From RYN-230 sp963841695 (GTDB lineage Bacteria > Actinomycetota > Actinomycetes > Streptosporangiales > Streptosporangiaceae): a stretch of DNA of 64,000 nt. The notes under the pieces were generated by a model. It was not told where the DNA came from and made no database searches. It saw nothing but the letters and a program-made list of their open reading frames with translations. Shown here piece after piece: positions 1-7,757 of this stretch. The translations under genes were made by a program, and so were the position numbers. The stretch lies in contig CAWJDQ010000003.1 in the NCBI GenBank assembly GCA_963841695.1, forward strand, positions 1 to 64,000. The letters run 5' to 3'. The first letter of the stretch is position 1. Each line of letters starts with the position of its first letter.

Positions 1-372
1 GGCAAACAATTCTCTACAGCTACCAGACTGGTCGGACCGGTAGCTTCGGCGAGGGCATCGAGCCAGCTTGGGCCACCTGGAGGAAACCTCCTGGTAGCGG
101 ACAAATTGCCGATGCTGGTTCCTCCTGCCGCGACAAAGAGCCCATTTTATAAGAATCGCCTCCTGGCAGCTCAGTGGTCTCAGGCTGCCGAGGCTTTGCA
201 AGATGCTGAGGAACTGGTGCTTATGGGCTATAGCGTTCCGGTCACCGACCTAACGGTTACAAGTTTGGTCGCCACGCAGTTCAAGGGCAATGCTATCGTT
301 CCAGTGAATCCAGATACGAGCATTGTCGAGCGTGTACGTGGGCTGGCGATAGGCGTAGTCCACCGGACGTGA
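1..372 (+). CDS. C-terminal part of a SIR2-like (NAD-binding) protein, 5' truncated
   Basis: The reading frame is open from the first base of the window and stops at 372, so only the last ~123 residues are present. The segment ELVLMGYSVPVTDLTV is the typical C-terminal strand-turn-helix of SIR2-like/DUF4917-type proteins (hydrophobic strand, GYS, then a polar turn and helix). The catalytic half would lie to the left of the window. It is on the opposite strand to the SIR2/HerA operon at 1588-6037, so it is a separate gene or a remnant in the same island. The family call rests on one motif. Whether the gene is intact cannot be judged. Confidence 0.55.
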   Translation, partial: GKQFSTATRLVGPVASARASSQLGPPGGNLLVADKLPMLVPPAATKSPFYKNRLLAAQWSQAAEALQDAEELVLMGYSVPVTDLTVTSLVATQFKGNAIVPVNPDTSIVERVRGLAIGVVHRT

Positions 373-567
373 CTGACGCTTTTGTTGGCCCGTCTGCGCT
401 CGAGCGATGGGCCAATATGTTCGCCACATAGCCACCAATGGTACTGGAGCGTCCATAATGTTGAGCCCAGGCGCTCCCCAGGAGTCAGAGCCTAGCGAGA
501 TCCTTCTCGGGTTGACGACCCGCAGTTGATTAGCTCGCCGAACCCGGGCACTGGATTTCGCCGCCCG

Positions 568-1318
568 TCAAGCGGCCGCTTCCCAGATTCGGTTGAACTG
601 CTCAGACCAGTAGGCGTACCAGTGATCGGATTGCTGGCGGGCGAGTTCCATATGCATCCGGGAAGAGGTCGCCTCGTTATGGAAGCCATGGAATTCCACG
701 ATCAACCGGCCATCCCGCGCGCTGGGATCAATGGCGACAAGACTAAAACCAGGGTTGTAGTCCAGCAAACGATACTCAAAACTGCCGTTAACGTGCCATG
801 CGGCCATGGCGCCAAGCAAGTGAGTTGTGGTCTGCAGAGACGCACACGAAACCCTGAACAGGGTAATCAAGGGAATCATCTAGCTGATGGGTTGCTAGCT
901 CTACCGCCGCATCGTTGGCGGGGTCGAGCACCACGACTCGTACGACGCCGTCAGGCCTATCCAAGGGCCCTGTCCGCAGGACCTCACAGTTGTGTGCGGA
1001 GAGCAGGTTGACGGCAGTTGGGGCGAAGATCCATATTTCCTTGGCATTCTTCAGCCGGTCCGTGAGCGGGTTGGCGTCGAACGCGAACCTGTCGCTTAGG
1101 AGCTCATCGATGCTACTTCGCGAAGCGTCCGGAATCGTGATCCTTAGTACCAGAAGCCCCACACCAGCAAGAAGGGCCGCCCAGCGCAACTGATCCGGCA
1201 CAATATCACCTACGAGCGAAAGGACCGCCAGAGCAAAGGCCACAAAGGCAGCACTATAGGCATCAATATATCGCCGATTCTTAAGATCATGGCTGATCCG
1301 CCGCCATCCTGATGACAT
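568..1318 (-). pseudogene. Membrane-anchored PLD-like protein, frameshifted
   Basis: Two overlapping minus-strand frames (788-1318 and 568-879) read as one protein of about 245 residues if a single indel near 846-852 is bridged. Residues ~18-62 form two membrane helices. The body contains KEIWIFAPTAVNLL, VRVVVLDPAND and, in the second frame, FSLVAIDP and IVEFHGFHNEATSSRMH followed by a WYAYWSEQFNRIW tail. That layout resembles membrane-tethered phospholipase-D-like domains of actinobacterial accessory genes, but I see no clean HKD motif, so the fold is an inference. The ATG at 1318 is preceded by GGAG at good spacing. It lies 269 bp downstream of the KTSC gene on the same strand and could belong to the same defence island. 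Confidence 0.5.
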
Positions 1319-1587
1319 GATTTCACTCCATCCCTGATCAAGGATTAATTCGCCAAAGCAACGCCAGAACGTTGCGTAGAGGTGCGGGATTCAATTTCAA
1401 GTCTTTTGCCGTGCAAGGGCACATGCTTCGCAAGCCTGCCACGAACACACCCTCGCCCTTCCTCTTGATCAGCTAAATGAGGGAACAGAGCGCCTACAAC
1501 CTGAGAGCTAGGAAGGCTCATTCCTCAGCACCCTTTTATAGATCGGATCTACAGATCGGACACGTCCCCTGAAAGCCAGCCTTACAG

Positions 1588-1810
1588 TCAGCCGTTCCAG
1601 CGAGCATTTGGCTTGGCGTCAAGGACCCGAGCGATGTACTGGCCCCGGGACTGGCCGGGCGCAGTGAACTCCTCCCAGACTGCTGGCGGGCATGCCGAGT
1701 AGGACCACTCAGTGCCATCAGGAAACCGTACGAGGATGGTTTCGGTCTCGGGATCGTAGGCCTCGGCCACGATCGCGGCTCGATCCGTCCACAGGGATCC
1801 AGTCGATCAC
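1588..1810 (-). CDS. KTSC-domain small protein, probable N-terminal frameshift
   Basis: The intact frame 1588-1770 encodes AYDPETETILVRFPDG, then SYSACPPAVWEEF and GQSRGQYIARVL. This is the pattern of the KTSC domain: a strand pair, a xPPxVxxxF turn, and a small-G-x-Y motif. In another frame immediately upstream, from a GTG at 1810, the DNA reads VIDWIPVDGSS, the normal N-terminus of such proteins, so one indel near 1772-1785 probably splits a ~74-residue protein. The GTG overlaps the TGA of the HerA gene (GTGA), which makes it the last gene of the SIR2-SIR2-HerA operon. KTSC domains are small and of unknown biochemical role. A partner or regulatory role in the locus is inference. Confidence 0.6.
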
Positions 1811-3572
1811 GACTGACTATCGTAGGCGCCTCGCCAGGCGGCAATCGCAGGCTCGAGATCAGGCACCGTGGCCGGATGACGCCAAGACGCGAGCGACGGG
1901 TCTTCAGCGGCCGGTAGCGGGCTAGGGGGATCTACAAGAGCGCGAGCGGGAAGATCAGCGCTTCGCCAGTAATCACGGCCTCGCCCGTGCGCAGCGAGGG
2001 CAGTACCGCAGCTAGTCCGCTGACGCTGTCAGGAAGTGCGGCGCGAATCTTCGGCCTGATCGGCGGAGTTCGTCAGCCGTAGAGAACAAGGCTGCCGCAT
2101 TGGGCGAGCGCCGTGTCAGGCAGTTCGGACGGACGCTGAGTGATCAGCAGGAGTCCAATGCCGTACTTGCGTCCTTCCCGGGCTATTCGGTTGGCCGCGC
2201 CGCGGGTCATTGCTGCTGCGGCTCGCCGAGGTAGCGGTGGGCCTCTTCAAGGACGATGAGCACCGGCCGGGGGCGCCCGATACCCGGGGCCCTCAGCGGA
2301 CGGTACGCACAGCTGCCTCGAACAGCAGGTTGAGCACCACTCCGATGGCCAGCTCGCTGGCATGTGCGGGTACTCCGCTGAAGTCGAGTACCGAAACGGG
2401 AGCTGCCCGCCAAGCCAGGACGCCATGACTCCGATCAGCGGGTCGGTCCCTCGGGATCTCCCTGCGGCTCTTGGAAGAACGCCAGCCGAGGGTCGAGCAG
2501 GCCCAGACGCAGCAATCTCGGGGGTTGAGCCATGGTGCCATGAAGCGGTCCCTTGAACGGGGCGGCACCGCCTTGCCCGTAAGGAGTGAAGGACGCCGGG
2601 GTGAGTGTGGCGGCTTCCCCGGGTCTGACTTCACAGGCCGTGTCCGGGTCCTTTGCCACGTCATCCGGTTTCGTTGTTCTCCCAGTCCAACTGGTGCCAG
2701 ATCCGCGCGCAGATCGAACGGGATCGGCGTGTCGGCGGTCACGGCGGCGGGTCGAGCGTCAGCCAAGTCGCTCGGCGGCGAAATCCCGGCGGGCCTGGGT
2801 GACGAGCTCATCAAACCGGTTCCTTGTTGTTGCACCGCCTGTGCGAGCCAGCGAAAACTCGCATGATGTCCTCTGCGGGCAGCGCCCAGTAAGGAACCTG
2901 CAGGCGGGCGTCGCCTAGGCGAGAACGGAGCTGACGGCTGCGTCCGGGCCAAGCGCGCTGGCGTACTCGCCGTGCGGATCGATAACAACGATGTTGGCCG
3001 CTGGCCAGCCGCCTCGGGCGAGTCGCTGCAGCAGCGTCGCGACTGTACTCGTCTTGCCCGCCCCTGTGGAACCCACCACCGCGGCATGGCGGATCACCAG
3101 CCGCCCGACGTCCAAGGCATACCGGAACGTCCTCGGCGGCTGCCAGGCATCCAATGCGAAGACGGTCGTCACCTTCTGGCGGGAACACGGCCCGCAGGTC
3201 ATCGGCAGTGGCAAAGTGTACCGGATCATCTAGCCCTGGGTAAGCTCCGACTCCGCGCTGGAAGCGTTCAGTCGCGCGGTCGATCTCACCTAGGAGCTGA
3301 ACCTGCAGCCAGCGCTCGCCGGTCTGAACAACATCCACTGGGAGTTGCTTGCCGGCCAGTTCCGCAATGCCGAGCAGGCTCACCTGCCCTACAAGATCGA
3401 CCAGACCCTGAGGCAAACGCACGATCGAGCCGATCTGGCCAACCGGCTGGAGGCGCCCTCGGAAGATAGGAGCCACGCCGGCCATATCGTCATCGAGCGC
3501 AACGGTGACCTGTGCACCGAGCACATGACGTACCCGCCCGATCCGGGTCGGGTCGTGCTCACCCACCGGCAT
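1807..3572 (-). pseudogene. HerA/DUF87-family hexameric ATPase, multiply frameshifted
   Basis: Bridging several indels gives one ~590-residue HerA-like ATPase. In order: the N-terminal HAS-barrel (TRIGRVRHVLGAQVTVAL, then GRLQPVGQIGSIVRLPQG and TGERWLQVQLLGEID) at 3572-3130; Walker A GSTGAGKTS at about 3050-3070 followed by NIVVIDPHGEY; Walker B VLIVLEEAHRYL at about 2235-2265; the ITQRPSELPDTALAQCGS segment at about 2110-2150; and a tail ending at the TGA at 1807-1809. The start (ATG 3572 or GTG 3562) overlaps the upstream SIR2 stop, and the stop overlaps the KTSC start. HerA motors thread or translocate DNA and pair with NurA or SIR2 nucleases/NADases. Here the neighbours are SIR2 proteins. 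There are at least six frame changes in 1.8 kb, so this is either a decayed gene or a poorly resolved stretch of sequence. Confidence 0.75.
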
Positions 3573-4739
3573 TCGCTGCCGCTTTGGCCAGCAACTCGCT
3601 CAGCTGTGCCTCTAGCTCACCCTGGGGCGGCGAACTGCGCGCCAGGAAGCTGGCGAGGTTGCGAAGTTGCCGAGCGCCATCCCATCGTCACCCCACAGAT
3701 CGGGGGAGCGTCCTTAGGCGGTTCCCAGTCGGCTCTTATGCCACCGAGAATAGCTTCATGCCGCGGCAACGACCTGCAGATTTGGCGTTACTGTAGCGTG
3801 CGTGATCAAGATCTCTGGGATCTCGCCAAAGCAGAACGCAACCAGTTCTGAGCGCGGCCGACGGCGGACGGCGTCGAACAGCATCTCGTTGAGGTGGTCG
3901 TCGCCAAACGAGTAGCCGCTGATCAGCATGAGGGTCTCGGGCTGGTGCAGCGCCCTGCGGAACCGGTCCTGGAGCACCATGAACGGCACGCGCCGTGATT
4001 GGTCATACTTTGCGTCAGATGGGTAGATCGCTGCGGGCTCGCTGTCGGTCACCGGGGCGCCCAAGCGAACGACCTCCGTCTTGCGCCCGCTCTCCCAGGC
4101 CCAGTGCACCGAGCCATGTAGCTTCCAGAGCCGGACGAGGAAGGAAGGTAGCCAGTCGTCGGTGTCCCCGGCAGTAGCCTCGACGAGTTCGGTGCGGAAC
4201 CGTGCGCGTAGCGCGCCAGTGAAGCCATCGAAGTAAGAAACTCCAAGTGACTCCAACGCCGTCTCAAGCAGCAGGTCGTAGTTGACGGTAAACAACTCAA
4301 CCGGCCAGTGGTAGTCCGCGCGGGCTACCCATGCGGCGAACCGGAGCATCGGCGCAAGATCCGCGTCAGCCAATTCAAGGGCTCCGACGATAAGCTGGCA
4401 TACCTGCACGGTCAAGGTCAGCCGCTTCCCGGCGCGGTAAGATCATCGACCTGACCGGCCGTGCCGTCCAGCAACGCCGCGATGCGCCGCAACCGGCTCA
4501 GCGCCTGCTCCAGGTTCCTCCCAGCCAACTGGCGTTCGAACGCAGCACGGCGATCACCAGACCAGTCCGTCGACCACCAGTGCTTGCAGCCCGGATACAT
4601 CGGGCAGCCCACATGCGCACGAAGCGCCGGCCCCGAGGAAGACGCACACATGCCGGGATCGGGCCGCGAGCTTCGCGCTGAGCCCGTTGGCGAACGACAT
4701 CACCTGATGACCAGCCATGTCACGCAAGGTTACTCTCAT
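3559..4739 (-). pseudogene. SIR2-like protein 2 (second SIR2 of operon), multiply frameshifted
   Basis: Several frames join into one protein of about 390 residues. The first (from ATG 4739) carries RHVCVFLGAGASCACGLP, the NAD-binding GAG motif. The next carries RRAAFERQLAGRNLEQAL. The longest (3756-4415) carries FTVNYD near 4285 (the catalytic-Asn motif), WKLHGSVHW near 4118 (the catalytic-His motif) and the C-terminal LMLISGYSFGDDHLNEML. A last frame ends QLSELLAKAAANAGG at the TGA at 3559-3561, overlapping the HerA start. SIR2-like effectors of this type cleave NAD+ in abortive anti-phage defence; that role is inferred from family and neighbours. Frame changes fall near 4570, 4430, 3750 and 3690. 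All catalytic motifs survive, which favours sequencing indels or recent decay. Confidence 0.72.
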
Positions 4740-4853
4740 CACAACACTGAGTAGGCGAAATCGGACCTGACCGTCAACTCCACTCGAGTCAGCGTTCCTC
4801 ACGGCCAGAACACGCCGCTGACGAAGTGACGGCTTAGCCCGGGCCACCGATCC

Positions 4854-6037
4854 CTAGATCCAGTTGTTCCCGGCGAGCTTTTCCGTCCACGTGCGGATAC
4901 CCACAGACCCTTCGTCGAGCCCGCCGCCGAAGCGCATCGGGATGATCGCCGCGTTCCCCAGCACCTGGGTGATCTTGGCGACCACCGGACCCGCTGACCT
5001 GTCCGGCTGAGCGTGATCCTGCTCGTCGGCGAGAACGCTGACCGCGATGCGGTCAAGGGGCTGCACGTTCTGGACCAGCGCCCGCAGCAGGTGCTGGTCG
5101 TTGAGAGAGTGGCCGAGGATGAACACGCGCCTGGCCCGGGCCAGCGCTTCCGAGAACTCCCGCCACATGGCGATGATGACGTCGTCCTTGTCGTACACCT
5201 TGTCCGGGTCGGGCAGCATCACGACCGTATCCCGAAGCCCACCTGGTGCCGGGTGACGTTAGCCGCGTAGACCGTGCCGTCAGTGCGACGGAACCAGCCA
5301 ACCCGTCCATGCAGGTGCAGTACTGGGACGTAGCGAGACAGGCCGGACAACAGTCCCGTTATCGCCAGCTGGGTTTGGTTTCCCTGCTCAAGGGTGGGCG
5401 GCTGGCCCCAGTCGGGGAAGCCGCCGGACCGGGAGATCGCGTGCTCGCCGATCGTGTCGTAGTTCGTGGTGGCGTACACCAGCCGGGTATCGGGTCCACT
5501 CAGGCCCAGTGAGTGAAAGAGCCCCTGATATGCCTGTGCCGCGCCATCAAGGTCGACTGCCGCATCGGCAAACAACTCATACAGCGACTTGTGGATCAGC
5601 CCGGTGATCTCACCGAAGTGGTGGACTGCCTGACTGTGCCACTGGTCCATGACGCCCTGGGCCGACATGATCTGCGTGCCTGCACCGAAGTCCTGGAACC
5701 GGACGCTCGCATCAAGCAGGTCACCGATGCGCTGGAACGCCTCGACGTCCTGCAGGAACTTGCCGAGCCGGGCCTCGAACGCCTCACCCGACATGCCGTT
5801 CTTGAGGCCAGTGGCTTCCCGGTAGCCGATCCTCGAACCGAGCTCGCGAACGAGGTGGTCCGACCAGTCACCCATGAGGGGCATCGGCTTCCCATTCACG
5901 CCGAACGCACGACTCGCGCCCGCACCAGTCACCAGCACGACATCGATATCGATATCGATATCGCGTTCCCCGGCCGGGACGCCACCAGTGACCAAGTCCG
6001 TCTCCGCATCCGCGCCCAGCAGACTGTGCTCAGTCAC
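4854..6037 (-). pseudogene. SIR2-like protein 1 (first gene of SIR2-SIR2-HerA-KTSC operon), split at a TGATG junction
   Basis: The first frame (5219-6037, GTG start, GGAAGG upstream at good spacing) gives 272 residues: GAGAS at 38-42, YATTNYD with Asn192, and VPVLHLHG with His243, the full NAD-binding and catalytic set of SIR2-like NADases. It ends at a TGA overlapped by a GTG/ATG that opens 4854-5222, which carries DPDKVYDKDDVIIAMW and RVFILGHSLNDQHLLRAL, the C-terminal region of the same family. Together they make a normal ~395-residue protein, so one indel near 5222-5240 is the simplest reading. Two separately translated, coupled halves are possible but unprecedented to me. Residues 26-32 are a DIDIDID stretch from a hexamer repeat just before the first core strand. 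Confidence 0.75.
5939..5962. repeat. GATATC hexamer tandem repeat inside the first SIR2 gene
   Basis: One variant (GACATC) and three perfect GATATC units run head to tail, giving alternating Asp-Ile just before the NAD-binding core of SIR2-like protein 1. The unit is 6 bp, so copy-number change would not shift the frame but would lengthen the strand preceding GAGAS. Confidence 0.85.
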
Positions 6038-6251
6038 AGCACGCCCTTCCTCTGCGCGGCTGCCACCTTGGGCAGGCCCCCCGCATGTTCAACATCCCGC
6101 CCGAGCGGGCTCGTCCGCTCGGTCATCGCGGGCCAGTCCATACCGCCCAGTGCCATCAACAGGTGTCCAGGCCCACGGTCAGATGACGGTCGGACGATCT
6201 TGGAATGTGCTCGGGCAGCGCTCAATTCATGCCCTGACCTGGTCCTTCTTG

Positions 6252-6324
<73 letters not shown>

Positions 6325-6409
6325 GGCATCGCCCGCGTGCCGGGCACGCGGACCGGAGTTAGCATACCGGTTCCCCGGGCGCGCCCGAACATCATGGACA
6401 CCCGGGACG

Positions 6410-7054
6410 TCAGCGGTCGTCGCTGAGTACCGGCTCTGGCAGCGTGCCGGCGTTGTGCTCGACCAGCCGCCAGCGCCGGTGCCGGCGGGACACGACCGAC
6501 CAGGCGCAGTTGGCCAGCGGCCCGATCACGCCCCAGAGGTCCTCGGGCAGGCCGAGGAGACGGCCGGCGCCCAGCCTGATCGCTGCCCCGTGGCTGACCA
6601 CGACCGCGAGAGAACCCGGCTGGAGGCTGTCGGCGATCCGCTCCATCGCCGATCCGGCGCGGTCCGCGACGGTCGCCGAGGACTCGCCTTCCGGCGGCGA
6701 CCAGCGGGCGTGCTCCTCCGGGTAGCGGGTCCGGATCTCCACGTCGGTCAGGCCTTCCCAGACCCCGCCGTGGCGTTCCCGCAAGTCCTTGTCGGTGGTC
6801 ACGCTCAGCCCGGTCAGGCGGGCCAGCGGCGCCGCCGTGGCCAGGGCCCGGCTCAGGTCCGATGAGATGATCACGTCCGGCCGCAGCGCGGCCAGCAGCC
6901 GGGCTGCCCGCTCGGCCTGTTCCACGCCGACCTCATCCAGCTGGATGTCGGTCTGGCCCTGGAAGCGGCCCTGGATGTTCCAGGGGGTCTGCCCATGCCG
7001 CCACAACACCAGCCGGACCCGGGAGTCGGGGCCCGGCACTGACTCAGAGCTCAT
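6410..7054 (-). CDS. Histidine phosphatase family protein (phosphoglycerate-mutase-like)
   Basis: This 214-residue cytosolic protein has the family hallmark LWRHGQTPWN at residues ~17-26, whose His is the phospho-acceptor. It also has Arg in SSDLSRALATA, the acidic LRERHGGVWEG, and a second catalytic His in VVVSHGAAIR. The ATG at 7054 is preceded by GGAGAGGG. In many actinobacteria a gene of this type follows rsfS, as here (148 bp downstream), just before tRNA-Ala. Relatives act as phosphoglycerate phosphatases, alpha-ribazole phosphatases or broad phosphomonoesterases. The substrate cannot be told from sequence. Confidence 0.9.
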   Translation of the reverse strand: MSSESVPGPDSRVRLVLWRHGQTPWNIQGRFQGQTDIQLDEVGVEQAERAARLLAALRPDVIISSDLSRALATAAPLARLTGLSVTTDKDLRERHGGVWEGLTDVEIRTRYPEEHARWSPPEGESSATVADRAGSAMERIADSLQPGSLAVVVSHGAAIRLGAGRLLGLPEDLWGVIGPLANCAWSVVSRRHRRWRLVEHNAGTLPEPVLSDDR

Positions 7055-7202
7055 TCCGCCCTCTCCTGCGTGCCTGTCCGCCGTGCCCGCGCTGACGTCG
7101 CCGCCGGGCAGACTCTACTGCGGGCCCGCCGCCGACCGGGCCGGCTGTCCGGCCGGGCCAGCCGCCCGGCCGGGCAGGCCCAGGATCCGCTGAGCTGGTC
7201 GG

Positions 7203-7613
7203 TCAGCGCACGTTCCCGGCGGATGGCCCGCCGGGAGGCGTCCCGCCGACCGACACCGTCTCGGGCAGCGGAATCTGCGGGCAGTCCTTCCACAGCCGTT
7301 CCAGCGCGTAAAACGTGCGCTCCTCGGCGTGCTGCACGTGGACCACAATGTCCAGATAGTCCAGCAGCACCCAGCGGCCTTCCCGCTCGCCCTCACGGCG
7401 GACCGGGCGGGCCCCGGCTTTGCGCAAGGCCTCCTCGACCGCCTCGACGATCGCCCTGACCTGGCGGTCGTTGGCCGCGGAAGCGAGCAGGAACACGTCG
7501 GTGATGACGAGCTGCTCACTCACGTCGTAGGCGATGATGTCGCTGGCGAGCTTGTCGGCCGCGGCCGCAGCGGCTATCTCCGCAAGCTCAACGGCCCTGG
7601 TGGTGGCAGTCAC
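7203..7613 (-). CDS. rsfS: Ribosome silencing factor RsfS
   Basis: The 136-residue protein matches RsfS across its length: AVELAEIAAAAAADKLASDIIAYDVSE at the N-terminus (quoted in part), FLLASAANDRQVRAIVEAV, EGRWVLLDYLDIVVHVQ, and FYALERLWKDCPQIPL. RsfS binds L14 on the 50S subunit, blocks subunit joining and saves energy in starvation. The start is a GTG at 7613 (MTATTRAVEL). The C-terminal 20 residues are a Pro/Gly tail. In most actinobacteria rsfS follows nadD directly or after a LytR gene. Here a sulfatase gene separates them. Confidence 0.95.
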   Translation of the reverse strand: MTATTRAVELAEIAAAAAADKLASDIIAYDVSEQLVITDVFLLASAANDRQVRAIVEAVEEALRKAGARPVRREGEREGRWVLLDYLDIVVHVQHAEERTFYALERLWKDCPQIPLPETVSVGGTPPGGPSAGNVR

Positions 7614-7757
7614 GTGTGGTATTCGTCCTCCTCAGCCGGGGACCTTCCCCCTAGCCTCTCACGCCCCAGGCTCGCGGGGCAGTGCGGCAATTCAGCCTAA
7701 CCCGGCCCGCCGACAAAGTCCGCACGCCAGGCTCAGGCACCATGGCGCCTGGCCGGC

